Source: Streptomyces griseomycini (lineage in GTDB: Bacteria > Actinomycetota > Actinomycetes > Streptomycetales > Streptomycetaceae). From it: DNA of 64,000 bases. Positions 33,801 through 42,346 of the stretch are shown in pieces. The notes beneath the pieces were generated by a model, which was not told where the DNA came from, made no database searches, and saw nothing but the letters and a program-made list of their open reading frames with translations. The position numbers were made by a program, and so were the translations under genes. Position 1 is the first letter of the stretch, and each line of letters opens with the position of its first letter. The stretch spans positions 186,001 to 250,000 of the forward strand of contig NZ_JACHJI010000004.1 in NCBI RefSeq assembly GCF_014203535.1, in the 5' to 3' direction.

Positions 33801-35816
33801 ACCGCGATCCTCACCGCCGTACTGCCCCTGTACGACGGCGCCGGAACCCTGCGCCACGCGTCCGCCGCCCGCGCCCACGCCCTGCTGTACTGGGCGCACG
33901 GCACCACGGCCCAGGAGCGCGCGGACCTCACCCGCCGCGCCCGCTCCCTGGCCCGGGCCCGCGACGCCTTCGGACCGCCGCCCGCGCTGGACGCGCTGCG
34001 GACGGAACTGGCCCGCGCCGTGGGGGAGTGGGACGAGGACGCCACCGTCCGACCCGCGGCCTGCGCCGCGTACCTCCTCGACGAACTGACCACCGGTCCC
34101 GACGGCTTCGTCATCAGCACCCGGACCCGCACCCTGCTCGACAAGTTCCGCCGCACGGTGGCGACCGGGGCCTACGACGAGGACCTCCCCGCCCTCGGCG
34201 ACCTCGCCGCCCGCCGCCAGCTGGTCGAGGCGTGGCTGACCGCGTACACCGCCGCCACCGGGGACCGGGTGGCCCCCGGCGACCTCGCGGAGGCCGTGGC
34301 CGCGGAACTCTGCCCGGACCTGCCCCGCCACGAGTCGGACGCACCCCTGACGGTCACGGTGGAGGGGCTGATCGCCACCCACCCCCGGATCACCGACCGC
34401 CGCCTCACCCTCCGCCTCGACGAATTCCTCGACCGCACGGAGGGGTTCAGGGAGCGCGACGTGCCGGCCTTCCGCGCCTTCCAGCGCCGCCGCACCGCCC
34501 TCGTGACCACCGAACGGGCGCGGCTGCGGCTGGACGACCACCGGCCGCGCGTGATGTCGTCGTTCGTCCGCAACCGCCTGGTCGACGAGGTCTACCTCCC
34601 GTTGGTCGGTGACAGCCTCGCCAAACAGCTCGGCACCACGGGGGAGTCCGCCCGCACCGGCACCGGCGGCCTGCTGCTGCTCGTCTCGCCGCCCGGCTAC
34701 GGCAAGACGACCCTCGTGGAGTACGTGGCGCACCGGCTCGGTCTGGTCCTGGTGCGGATCAGCGGCCCCGCACTCGGTCACGCGGTCACCTCGCTGGACC
34801 CGGCCGAGGCGCCGGACGCCACCGCCCGCCGGGAGGTCGAGAAGATCAACTTCGCACTGGCCGCCGGCAGCAACACCCTGCTCTACCTCGACGACATCCA
34901 GCACACCTCACCCGAACTGCTCCAGAAGTTCATCCCGCTGTGCGACGCCACGCGCCGGGTGGAGGGCGTGTGGGAGGGCGAGCCGCGCACCTACGACCTG
35001 CGCGGCAAGCGGTTCGCCGTCTGCATGTCCGGCAACCCCTACACCGAGTCGGGTGAGGTCTTCCGGGTCCCCGACATGCTGGCCAACCGCGCCGACGTCT
35101 GGAACCTCGGTGACGTGCTCACCGGCAAGGAGGACGTCTTCGCGCTCAGCTTCGTCGAGAACGCCCTCACCGCCAACCCGGTGCTCGCCCCGCTCGCCTC
35201 CCGCGACCGCGCCGACCTGGACCTGCTGATCCGCCTCGCCGGGGACGACCCCACGGCCCGCCCCGACCGGCTCACCCACCCCTACGCGCCCACCGAACTG
35301 GACCGGATCCTGGCCGTGCTGCGCCATCTGCTCACCGCCCGCCGGACGGTCCTCGCCGTCAACGCGGCCTACATCGCCTCCGCCGCGCAGTCCGACGACG
35401 CCCGCACCGAGCCGCCGTTCCTGCTCCAGGGCTCCTACCGCAACATGAACAAGATCGCCCAGCGGATCCAGCCCGTCATGAACGACGCCGAGCTGGCCGC
35501 CGTGATCGACGACCACTACACGGCCGAGGCCCAGACCCTCACCACCGGCGCCGAGGCGAGCCTGCTGAAGCTCGCCGAGCTGCGCGGCACGCTCACCGCC
35601 GACCGGTCGGCCCGCTGGACCGAGCTCAAGGCCGCCCACGTCCGCACCCTCGCCCTGGGCGGCCCCGACGAGGACGCGCTGACCCGTGCGGTGGCCGCGC
35701 TCGCCCTCCTCGGCGACCGCATCGCCGCCGTGGAGTCGGCCATCAGCCGCGCGGCGGACCCCCGTCGACCGACGGCCGACCCGGCCGCCCGCCGGACCGG
35801 GGGGACGAGCCGCTGA
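30852..35816 (+). CDS. Giant AAA ATPase, 'DNA repair ATPase' family
   Basis: 1654 residues. An N-terminal domain (about 40-450) contains GSVPRDIVAVGDVLLFGYEA and a region with propeller-like strands. A long helical/coiled-coil middle part (450-900) follows. An AAA+ ATPase near 1270-1420 has Walker A VSPPGYGKTTLVEYV at about 1279, Walker B LLYLDDIQHTS near 1343 and sensor-like CMSGNPYTESG near 1390. The family is often annotated 'DNA repair ATPase', but I know of no direct evidence for that function. Presence beside flotillin suggests a membrane-anchored machine. GAGAGG precedes the ATG. A 1421-residue antisense frame over most of it is a composition artefact. Confidence 0.85.
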   Translation: MTSSTHEPAARREAPGEDGHATDATAAPATVDGGAYQVLRDRLAAQAAELARRAEALNHRRAEEFGAPELRLTGTERLRTDRGSVPRDIVAVGDVLLFGYEARPRPDRDTAVGDVLAPHDRDLNRLPDDAVPGLLDDPDFVREFAALHRYYRQARLLRLRRVDGKLLAVFQTGEKAGDIRVLRWSVAEDGRAAFLDARGDRDHAATPPDGIDWTPATREDHVLGRHPHVSVQGEVFVDTLGGTLTVKTENDTGTPDGIHTEPVDEPLQSLADADIAHARVGPLVLLRILPYKETAHRHLVFNTLTRTVVRLDGIGQGCRRLPEDQGIVFPGGYCLAAGTHKTYELDTEGMQFEREVRSPHGEDVLYAFHAPGRGRGLLLSYNQIREAVATPMACHGWALFDDGRLVLLRPEGDEPARVHPVQLWDSPYVSDTHAAAQPAGEGPLARVGNADLVRGISDCLSLARSAAETTPTAEIYATLAAACVRALDTHHWLGDPELGDLRAPLAQVRATAEQVLAEFETVRDLTRRAADALDEAADRVASVVRRLRGERPREATAWVTGLTELRHARGHLLTLKGMRYADHARIDALADTAETDLASFGQRAVAFLAREDAFAAHHADLERLHADIESATTAAEAAPVAARLDELADGLRTVTEVVAGLDIADATVRTAVLERVAEAMGGVNRARAALDTHRRGLLDREARAGFAAELALLGQTVTGALAAADDPEACDDQLTRVLVQLEALESRFAEFDDVLDELAAKRTEIYEAFSARKQSLTDARARRAGQLASAAERVLETIARRSAALADTDAVSTYFASDPLVAKVRRTADELRGLGDRVRAEELDGRLRSAHEEAARALRDRTDLYADGGRTIRLGGHRFAVSTQPFDLTVVPHGDGLAVALTGTDYRAPVTDPALLADRPLWNRHLPSESPEVCRAEHLAARLLHEHGPDALTGADDLAGLVRRAAEEAYDEGYERGVHDHDATAILTAVLPLYDGAGTLRHASAARAHALLYWAHGTTAQERADLTRRARSLARARDAFGPPPALDALRTELARAVGEWDEDATVRPAACAAYLLDELTTGPDGFVISTRTRTLLDKFRRTVATGAYDEDLPALGDLAARRQLVEAWLTAYTAATGDRVAPGDLAEAVAAELCPDLPRHESDAPLTVTVEGLIATHPRITDRRLTLRLDEFLDRTEGFRERDVPAFRAFQRRRTALVTTERARLRLDDHRPRVMSSFVRNRLVDEVYLPLVGDSLAKQLGTTGESARTGTGGLLLLVSPPGYGKTTLVEYVAHRLGLVLVRISGPALGHAVTSLDPAEAPDATARREVEKINFALAAGSNTLLYLDDIQHTSPELLQKFIPLCDATRRVEGVWEGEPRTYDLRGKRFAVCMSGNPYTESGEVFRVPDMLANRADVWNLGDVLTGKEDVFALSFVENALTANPVLAPLASRDRADLDLLIRLAGDDPTARPDRLTHPYAPTELDRILAVLRHLLTARRTVLAVNAAYIASAAQSDDARTEPPFLLQGSYRNMNKIAQRIQPVMNDAELAAVIDDHYTAEAQTLTTGAEASLLKLAELRGTLTADRSARWTELKAAHVRTLALGGPDEDALTRAVAALALLGDRIAAVESAISRAADPRRPTADPAARRTGGTSR

Positions 35817-35934
35817 GACCTCCCCGAATCCCGCCGCCCCGGCGCTGTGCGAGCGGTGGCCGCGCATGGGGCGAGCGATCGGGTGCCGGGCTGCTCGGCG
35901 GGCGACCGTGGGCTGCGCCGGGGGTCAGGCGCGG

Positions 35935-36518
35935 CGGGCGGCCCAGGCGGTGCGCTCGGTGCGTACGGCGAGATCCCCGCGGCGCAGAAGGCTGTTCGTG
36001 CTGCCCGTGGTCCTGGCCGCCGCCGCGCCGGCGATGCCCCCGAAGCCGGTGCCCGACTCCCGCGAACGCCCCACCGGTCCCTTCGACACCATCGGTGCGC
36101 TGTTCTCCACCCCCGCCGTGACCGGTCTCGTCTTCGTCCTGCAACGACGTCACCCGCGAGCTCGGCACCGCTCTCGGTGTCGCCGTGCTCGGCGCGCTCC
36201 TGGCGAACGGCTACCGCAGCGCCATCGACGGCAGGCTCGAGGGCATCCCCGACGGGGCCGCGGACACCGCCCGCGAAGGCATCGCCGACGCCGTCGAGGT
36301 CGCACCCACCACCGGCAGCCACGCCCCCGGACCTGCTCCACGCCGCACGGCAGTCCTTCGTCGACGGCTGGCAGCAGGCCATGTGGATCGGCGCCGCCGT
36401 CACGGCCGCACTGCTCCTCCACGTCGCCCTGCGCGGTCCGGAGGACACCGCACCCCCCAGGCCCGACGACCGGGCGGCCCCGCGGACAGAAGCCGCGGAG
36501 AACGTCACCGCCCGCTGA
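35935..36518 (+). pseudogene. Decayed MFS drug-exporter gene (DHA2-like)
   Basis: Three frames each hold a piece of a DHA2/EmrB-type MFS protein. They are RRLFVLPVVLAAAAPAM to FDTIGALFSTPAVTGLVFVL (to about 36140), ELGTALGVAVLGALLANGYR to EGIADAVEVAPTTGSHAP (to about 36330), and DLLHAARQSFVDGWQQAMWI to the stop at 36518. At least two frameshifts and a large internal deletion separate them, since most membrane segments are missing. No intact start is seen, so the gene should be non-functional. The flanks (35817-35934 and 36519-36605) hold nothing recognisable. Confidence 0.75.
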
Positions 36519-36605
36519 TCCCGCAGGAACCCCGTGCGGACGGAGCACGACGCCGCCCGCACGGCAGACGGCCCTCGGGCACACCGCGCTCCCGTACCGG
36601 CGCGC

Positions 36606-37442
36606 TCATCCGTCCGTCAGGGCGGCGACCAGCTCCTCCGCCGTGCGGGGGCCGACCCCGGTGTCCGCCAGCAGCCCGACCGTGCGCAGCAGCCGGGCCG
36701 CCGCCACGCCCCAGGGCAGCCGCAGCCCCGCCGCCGCGAGGAGGTCCGTGCGGGCCAGCACGTCGGCCGCGGGCCCGGTGTGCGCGCCCGACGGGGTGAG
36801 GAGGGCCGCGTCGTCGGCCCAGCGCAGGGCCAGGTCCACGTCGTGGGTGGCCATGACGACCGTCGTGCCGTTCGCGCGCAGCCCGTCGAGGGTGGTGAGC
36901 AGGCGTTCCTGGCCGTCGGGGTCGAGGCCGGCCGTCGGCTCGTCCAGGATCAGGACGCGGGGCCGCATGGCGACGGCGCCCGCGATCGCCGTCCGCTTGC
37001 GCTGCCCGTAGGACAGCAGATGCGTGGGCCGGTCGGCGAGCGCGGTGATGTCCAGCGCGGCCAGCGCCTCCGCCACCCGGGCGCGCACCTCCGTGTCGGA
37101 CAGCCCGAGGTTCAGCGGCCCGAACGACACGTCCTGCCCGACGGACGCGGCGAACAACTGGTCGTCGGGGTCCTGCACCACCAGCTGCACGGTGGTGCGC
37201 AGGGCCGTCAGCCCTTTCCGGTCGTACCGCACCGCCCGCCCTTCGACGGTCAGCTCACCGCCGTCCGGCCGCAGTCCGCCGCTGAGCAGGCGCATCAGCG
37301 TCGTCTTGCCGCTGCCGTTGCGCCCCAGCAGGGCGAGCGCGCGCCCCTCGCGCACCTCGAAGTCGAGATCGGTGAGCACGGGCGGGCCGTCCTCGTACGC
37401 GAAGGACGCGCCCCGCAGGGCCACCAGCACGGACTCGCTCAC
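36606..37442 (-). CDS. cbiO: Cobalt ECF transporter ATPase
   Basis: A 278-residue ABC ATPase of the CbiO/EcfA type: Walker A LLGRNGSGKTTLMRLL, Q-loop VVQDPDDQLFAASVGQDV (typical of ECF ATPases), signature LLSYGQRKRTAIAGAVA (the usual LSGGQ is LSYGQ), Walker B VLILDEPTAGLDP and switch His in VMATHDVDLALRWAD. It energises cobalt uptake with CbiMNQ. The GTG start overlaps the cbiQ stop by 4 bp. It is the last gene of the riboswitch-led operon. Confidence 0.92.
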   Translation of the reverse strand: MSESVLVALRGASFAYEDGPPVLTDLDFEVREGRALALLGRNGSGKTTLMRLLSGGLRPDGGELTVEGRAVRYDRKGLTALRTTVQLVVQDPDDQLFAASVGQDVSFGPLNLGLSDTEVRARVAEALAALDITALADRPTHLLSYGQRKRTAIAGAVAMRPRVLILDEPTAGLDPDGQERLLTTLDGLRANGTTVVMATHDVDLALRWADDAALLTPSGAHTGPAADVLARTDLLAAAGLRLPWGVAAARLLRTVGLLADTGVGPRTAEELVAALTDG

Positions 37443-38188
37443 GACAGGGGCCTTTCCAGTACGAGGGTGAGGGCGGCCAGCGCCGCCAGGAGCGCCACGC
37501 TCAGGGCCGTGAACCGGACGGAGACGCGGGCCTCGGGCACCAGCACGCGCAGGGTGCCGTCGTACCCGCGTCCCGCGAGACCGGTCTGCAGCCGCGCCGC
37601 CCGGTCGAAGGAGCGGACGAACGCGGTCGCCCCGAGCCCGCCGAGGGACCGCCAGGTCGCCGCCCGGGTGGTGTGCCCGAGCCGGGCCGCCTGTGCCTCC
37701 CGGACCCGCCGCACCGAGTCGAGCAGCAGGAAGCTCATCCGGTACGTCACCAGCGCCACGTCCACGAGCGGCGCGGGCACCCCGGCGCGCACCAGACGCG
37801 GCAGCAGGTCCGACATCGGGGTGGTGAACGCGAACAGCAGCACCCCGAGGGAAGCCGCCGACGTGCGCAGCAGCAGCTCCCCGGCGCGCAGCGGCCCGTC
37901 CTCGGCCGGGGACACGAACCCGCCCGGCCCGCCCACCTGGACCAGCAGCGTGAGCGCCCCGGTGACACAGAAGCCCAGCGGCACCCGGTACGCCCGCCAC
38001 AACCGCCGCCCCGGCACCCCCGCCGGGCCGAGCAGCACCGCGAGCGCGGTCACGAGCACCAGGGCCGCGCCCGGCCAGGGCGGCAACGAGATCGCGAGCA
38101 CGGTGAGACCGAGCCCCAGCACGGCCTTGTCCACGGGATGACGGCGGCGCCAGCGACTGCCGTGCGCCGCCGCGTCGATCGGCAGCAC
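37439..38188 (-). CDS. cbiQ: Cobalt ECF transporter transmembrane T component
   Basis: A 249-residue CbiQ/EcfT membrane protein: PVDKAVLGLGLTVLAIS at the N-terminus, several hydrophobic helices, and the coupling-helix motif with Ala-Arg-Gly-like signatures (VREAQAARLG and LQTGLAGRGYDG) near residues 165-210. It couples the ATPase to the substrate-binding CbiM/CbiN. GTG start at 38188. Only 6 bp separate it from cbiN. Confidence 0.9.
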   Translation of the reverse strand: MLPIDAAAHGSRWRRRHPVDKAVLGLGLTVLAISLPPWPGAALVLVTALAVLLGPAGVPGRRLWRAYRVPLGFCVTGALTLLVQVGGPGGFVSPAEDGPLRAGELLLRTSAASLGVLLFAFTTPMSDLLPRLVRAGVPAPLVDVALVTYRMSFLLLDSVRRVREAQAARLGHTTRAATWRSLGGLGATAFVRSFDRAARLQTGLAGRGYDGTLRVLVPEARVSVRFTALSVALLAALAALTLVLERPLS

Positions 38189-38194
38189 GGAGGA

Positions 38195-38644
38195 TCAGTC
38201 CCGCGACCGGGACGCGGCCCCGCCGCCGTCGGCCGCACCGGCCCCGGTGTCCGCCGCCGGCCCGGCCGCGCCGCCGGAGCCGGGACGGGATCCGGGAGCG
38301 GGGCCGGACTCGGCACCGGAGCCGGCACCGGCGGTCGCCGCCGCCCGTTCCGCGCCCTGCCGCCTTCCGCGCCGCAGCCCGAAGTAGTACGCGAGGACGC
38401 CCGCGCCGATCGCCGCCTGGAGGGCGAACAACGCCGACTCGACCTCGCCGGACGGCGGTTCGTACAGCGGCGAGAACCACGGTTCGTAGTCCGGGGCGAT
38501 CTCGGTGATCGCGGTCTCCGCCTCGGCGTCCGCGCCCGCGAAGGGCTCCTCCTTGTGGTCGCCGAGCCCGAGCACCAGCGGCAGCACCGCCAGCGCGGCC
38601 ACGACGAGCAGCAGCAGGCCGTTGATCTTCGTGTTGCGGCTCAC
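38195..38644 (-). CDS. cbiN: Cobalt transport small subunit
   Basis: 149 residues. The first 85 match CbiN: a membrane helix ([20 protein letters not shown]), the extracytoplasmic [20 protein letters not shown] and a second helix [18 protein letters not shown]. CbiN helps CbiM bind Co2+. The remaining C-terminal tail of about 60 residues is Gly/Ala/Pro-rich and probably disordered; typical CbiN proteins end soon after the second helix. The GTG start overlaps the cbiM stop by 4 bp. Confidence 0.9.
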   Translation of the reverse strand: MSRNTKINGLLLLVVAALAVLPLVLGLGDHKEEPFAGADAEAETAITEIAPDYEPWFSPLYEPPSGEVESALFALQAAIGAGVLAYYFGLRRGRRQGAERAAATAGAGSGAESGPAPGSRPGSGGAAGPAADTGAGAADGGGAASRSRD

Positions 38645-39351
38645 CGGGCCACCGCCTCGGCCGACTCCGCCGGCTTTTGCCCGGCCACCGAGGTGACCAG
38701 CACCCCGAGCCGCGTCAGTTCACCCCTGCTGGACTGCACGAGCATGCGCATCACCAGCACGGTCAGCAGGCCCTCGCTCACCGCGAGCGGGATCTGCGTG
38801 ACGGCGAAGATGGAGCCGAACTTGCCGAGCGCGCCCGGGAACCCGCTGCCCGGGTCGGGGAAGGCGAGCGCCAGCTGCACGCTCGTCACGCAGTACGTCG
38901 ACAGGTCGGCGACGAACGCGCCGAAGAACACGGCGACCATCAGCGGCACGTCGTACCGGCGCAGCAGCCGGTAGACGCCGTACCCGGCCCACGGGCCGAC
39001 GACCGCCATCGAGAAGACGTTGGCGCCGAGCGTGGTCAGCCCGCCGTGGGCGAGCAGCAGCGCCTGGAACAGCAGGGTGATGGTGCCCAGCACCGCCATG
39101 ACCGGCGGCCGGAACAGGATCGCGCCGAGTCCCGTGCCGGTGGGGTGGGAGCAACTCCCCGTCACCGACGGCAGTTTCAGCGCGGACAGGACGAACGTGA
39201 ACGCTCCCGAGGCGCCGAGCAGCAGGGTGCTCTCGGGGTGTTCCCTGACTTCACGGATGAGCGACCGGGCTCCGTGGACGACGAACGGCGCCGACGCGAC
39301 GCCCCAGGCGACCGCGTGCGCCGGAGGCAGAAAACCCTCGGCTATGTGCAT
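38641..39351 (-). CDS. cbiM: Cobalt ECF transporter S component
   Basis: A 236-residue CbiM. The N-terminal [10 protein letters not shown] has the Met1-His2 metal ligand that defines CbiM/NikM, and the conserved [15 protein letters not shown] segment is present. About six membrane helices. It determines substrate specificity. Co2+ rather than Ni2+ is inferred from the upstream cobalamin riboswitch and the separate nickel-type system next door. First gene of cbiMNQO, read from the riboswitch at 39388-39560. Confidence 0.93.
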   Translation of the reverse strand: MHIAEGFLPPAHAVAWGVASAPFVVHGARSLIREVREHPESTLLLGASGAFTFVLSALKLPSVTGSCSHPTGTGLGAILFRPPVMAVLGTITLLFQALLLAHGGLTTLGANVFSMAVVGPWAGYGVYRLLRRYDVPLMVAVFFGAFVADLSTYCVTSVQLALAFPDPGSGFPGALGKFGSIFAVTQIPLAVSEGLLTVLVMRMLVQSSRGELTRLGVLVTSVAGQKPAESAEAVAR

Positions 39352-39387
39352 GGCTCAGCAGACCCTCTCCAGCACCTCGTGGATGGT

Positions 39388-39560
39388 TGACGCGCCTTGG
39401 CCGGTCTCCTGGCTGACGGGTACCACCGCCCGTGCTCCGCCTTCCCGGGTCCCGGGGGACCCAGTGGCTGCCCGTGAGGGCCGGAGCCGGACTTCCCGAT
39501 CACAGTGGCGAGGGCCGCACCGGTATCGCACCGATTTCCCGTCACCAAGGCGTGGTGACA
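39388..39560 (-). ncRNA. Cobalamin riboswitch controlling cbiMNQO
   Basis: The minus strand carries the consensus blocks of an AdoCbl riboswitch in order: GGTGACGGGAAATCGGTGCG, CCGGTGCGGCCCTCGCCACT followed by GT, GATCGGGAAGTCC, GGAAGGCGGAGCACGGG, and the B12 box AGCCAGGAGACC (plus-strand positions 39403-39414) before GGCC. It ends about 40-50 nt upstream of the cbiM ATG, so cobalamin binding could block initiation or terminate transcription. The exact outer limits (P1 stem) are estimated. Confidence 0.92.
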
Positions 39561-39714
39561 GTAGTGCCCGTACCGGTCCGGTGACAAGCGGTCACGGGGG
39601 GAGCGCGGAAGGCGCCCGGCGGATCGCACCCCGGCGCACACCTGCGCATTCGGCACGGACCGTGCCGCCCGCCGGGGCGGGGAGTGAGGGGCTGCTGTCG
39701 TGGGCAGAACCTTG

Positions 39715-39731
39715 CTGCACTTAATATGCAA
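39715..39731. promoter_or_regulatory. Nur-box-like site upstream of the nickel ABC operon
   Basis: CTGCAC-TTAAT-ATGCAA; on the other strand TTGCAT-ATTAA-GTGCAG. It fits the published Streptomyces coelicolor Nur box tTGCaa-N5-ttGCAA at the core TGCA/GCA positions. It ends 35 nt before the nikA ATG, a suitable place for nickel-dependent repression. It is one of the few AT-rich patches in this region. Confidence 0.65.
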
Positions 39732-39765
39732 CAGCGATATCCGGGCAACAGGGATGTGAGGTTCG

Positions 39766-41352
39766 ATGACGACCCGACGAATACGGGGTGCCGCCGCCGC
39801 GGTGGCGATGGCCGGTGCGGTCGCCGCCTGCTCGGCGCCGGGCGGCGGGGCGGACGGCGGCGCGGCCGTCGAGTCCGTCGTGATCGGGGTCTCCACCGAA
39901 CCGGACACCCTCAGCCCCCTGCTCGGCTACGGCAAGGACGGCAACTCCAAGATCTTCGACGGACTCCTCGCCCGGAACGCCGACCTGAGCCTCGAGCCCG
40001 CGCTGGCGAAGGCCCTCCCGGAGGTCACCGACGGCGGCCGCACCTACACCTACACCCTGCGCGAGGGCGTGAAGTTCAGCGACGGCGAGCCGCTGACCGC
40101 CGACGACGTGGTGTTCACGTACCGCACGGTCCTGGACGACGAGACCAACAACACCGCCAAGAGTGAACTGGACGCGATCAAGGAGGTCAAGGCGGAGGGC
40201 GACGACAAGGTCGTCTTCACCCTCGACTACCCCTACGCGGCCTTCGCCGCCCGCACGGTGCTGCCCATCGTCCCCGAGCACATCGCCGGAGGGCAGGACC
40301 CCAACACCGGCTCCTTCAACACGAAGCCGGTCGGCACCGGACCGTACGTCCTCGCCGGCTGGAGCAAGGGCGAAAAGCTCACCTTCAAGGCCAATCCGGA
40401 CTACTGGGGCGGCGCGCCGAAGGTGAAAAAGCTCACCATGGCGATCATCGCCGACGACGACGTCCGCGCCACCCGGCTGCGCTCCGGCGACCTCGACGGC
40501 GCGACCCTCCCGCCCAACCTCGCCGCCACCTTCGAGGGCGACGACGACAAGAAGACGTACCGGGCGACGTCGTACGACTTCCGCGCGGTCACCCTCCCCA
40601 CCGGCAACCCGGTCACCGGCGACACCGCGATCCGCCGGGCCCTGGACCTCGCCGTGGACCGGAAGGCCATGGTCGACAAGATCCTCGACGGCGCCGGCCG
40701 CCCCGCCTACGGCCCGCTGCCCCTGGACGACCCCTGGTTCGCGAAGGGCACCGAACGCGACCAGGACCTCGACGAGGCGAAGCGCGTCCTCGACGAGGCC
40801 GGCTGGAAGCCCGGCGAGGGCGGCGTCCGCGCCAGGGACGGCCGCCGCGCCTCGTTCACCCTCTACTACCCCTCCGGCGACAAGGTCCGCCAGGACCACG
40901 CCCTCGCCTACGCCTCCGACGCCAAGAAGGCCGGCATCGAGGTGAAGGTCGAGAGCGCCACCTGGGAGGTCATCGAACCCCGGATGAAGCACGACGCCGT
41001 CCTCGCGGGCTTCGGCAGCACCGGCGACCCCGACTTCGGCCTCTACACCCTGCTGCACTCCTCCCTCGCCGGGGACGGCTTCAACAACATGGCCCGGTAC
41101 GACAACCCGGCCGTCGACGAGGCCCTCGCCACCGGCCGCCGCAGCCAGGACCCCGAGGACCGCAAGGCCGCCTACGACGACCTCCAGCGCGAGCTGGTGA
41201 AGGACCCCGGCTACACCTTCCTCACCCACATCGACCACATGTACGTCCTCGCCGACCGCTGGGACGGGCTGACCACGCAGACCGAGCCGCACGAGCACGG
41301 CTTCGCCAGCGGACCCTGGTGGAACGTCGAGGACTGGCAGCCGAAGAAATGA
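39766..41352 (+). CDS. nikA: Nickel/peptide-family ABC transporter substrate-binding lipoprotein
   Basis: 528 residues. Lipoprotein signal peptide with lipobox AVAAC (Cys22). The mature part is a family 5 solute-binding protein (SBP_bac_5): FDGLLARNADLSLEPALAKA, LREGVKFSDGEPLTADDVVF, PVGTGPYVLAGWSKGEKLTF. Family 5 includes nickel, dipeptide and oligopeptide binders. Nickel is inferred from the Nur-box-like promoter, the five-gene NikABCDE order and the neighbouring cobalt system; a peptide role remains possible. GTGAGG lies upstream of the ATG. The stop overlaps nikB (ATGA). Confidence 0.85.
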   Translation: MTTRRIRGAAAAVAMAGAVAACSAPGGGADGGAAVESVVIGVSTEPDTLSPLLGYGKDGNSKIFDGLLARNADLSLEPALAKALPEVTDGGRTYTYTLREGVKFSDGEPLTADDVVFTYRTVLDDETNNTAKSELDAIKEVKAEGDDKVVFTLDYPYAAFAARTVLPIVPEHIAGGQDPNTGSFNTKPVGTGPYVLAGWSKGEKLTFKANPDYWGGAPKVKKLTMAIIADDDVRATRLRSGDLDGATLPPNLAATFEGDDDKKTYRATSYDFRAVTLPTGNPVTGDTAIRRALDLAVDRKAMVDKILDGAGRPAYGPLPLDDPWFAKGTERDQDLDEAKRVLDEAGWKPGEGGVRARDGRRASFTLYYPSGDKVRQDHALAYASDAKKAGIEVKVESATWEVIEPRMKHDAVLAGFGSTGDPDFGLYTLLHSSLAGDGFNNMARYDNPAVDEALATGRRSQDPEDRKAAYDDLQRELVKDPGYTFLTHIDHMYVLADRWDGLTTQTEPHEHGFASGPWWNVEDWQPKK

Positions 41353-42341
41353 CCACCCCGCCCTGGGGAGCGATGGCGCGTCTCGCGGCACGGCGGGCCC
41401 TGCTCGCCGTGCCCGTGCTCCTCGTCGTCACCTTCGGCGCGTTCGCCCTCGCCGCCGCCTCCCCCTTCGACCCCGTCAAGGCGTACGCGGGCACCGCCGC
41501 GCTCGGCGCCGACCAGGAGACCCTGGACCGGCTGCGGGAGAACCTCGGCGTGGACCGGCCCTTCACCGAACGCTGGTGGGACTGGCTGACCTCCGCCGTC
41601 TCCGGCGACCTCGGCCAGTCCAGCGTCATGCGGCAGCCCGTGGCCGAGGTGATCGGGGAGCGGCTGGTGTGGTCGGCGCTGCTGTGCGCCGTCGCGTTCG
41701 CCGTCGCCGTCCTGCTCGGCACCGTGCTCGGCGTGCTCGCGGCCCGCCGCCCCGGCTCACCGGTCGACCGCGCCGTCACCTCCCTCGCCTACGCGCTGGA
41801 GGCGGCCCCGGTCTTCTGGATCGCCCTGCTCGCCGTCTGGCTCTTCGCCCTGGAACTGGACGTCCTCCCGGCCGGCGGCCTCACCGACACCGGCAGCGAA
41901 CACGTCACCGCCGGACAGCTCCTGAGCCACCTCGTGCTGCCCGCCGGCGTCCTCGCCGTCTCCCAGCTGCCCTGGTTCACGCTCTACGTCCGCCAGGGCG
42001 TCGGCGACGCGCTCGCCGAGGACCCCGTGCGCGGGGCCAGGGCCCGCGGCCTGAGCGAACGCACCGTCCTGCTCGGCCACGCCCTGCGCTCCGGACTGCT
42101 GCCGGTCCTCACCCTGATCGGCTCCCGCGTCCCCGAACTCATCACCGGCGCCCTGCTGGTGGAGAGCGTCTTCAGCTGGCCCGGCATCGCGGCGGCCACC
42201 GTGGAGGCGGCCACCGCCGTCGACTTCCCGCTGCTGGCCGCGCTCACCACCCTCGCCACCGCCGCCGTCCTCGCCGGGAACCTGCTCGCCGACCTGCTCT
42301 ACGGACTGATCGACCCGAGGGTGAAGCTGAATGAGATGTGA
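41349..42341 (+). CDS. nikB: ABC transporter permease, NikB/DppB type
   Basis: A 330-residue permease with about six membrane helices. N-terminal AARRALLAVPVLLVVTFGAF is typical of DppB/NikB. The binding-protein-dependent transport motif lies in EDPVRGARARGLSERTVLLG, where the ATPases dock. The start overlaps the nikA stop and its own stop overlaps or abuts nikC. It forms the membrane channel with NikC. Confidence 0.88.
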   Translation: MTTPPWGAMARLAARRALLAVPVLLVVTFGAFALAAASPFDPVKAYAGTAALGADQETLDRLRENLGVDRPFTERWWDWLTSAVSGDLGQSSVMRQPVAEVIGERLVWSALLCAVAFAVAVLLGTVLGVLAARRPGSPVDRAVTSLAYALEAAPVFWIALLAVWLFALELDVLPAGGLTDTGSEHVTAGQLLSHLVLPAGVLAVSQLPWFTLYVRQGVGDALAEDPVRGARARGLSERTVLLGHALRSGLLPVLTLIGSRVPELITGALLVESVFSWPGIAAATVEAATAVDFPLLAALTTLATAAVLAGNLLADLLYGLIDPRVKLNEM

Positions 42342-42346
42342 CCCCC

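Noticed and set aside
30639..34904. 1421-residue minus-strand open frame across the giant ATPase
   Set aside because: Low-complexity Gly/Val/Ala/Gln/Arg sequence with no domain, exactly antisense to a gene with clear motifs; caused by GC-rich third positions.
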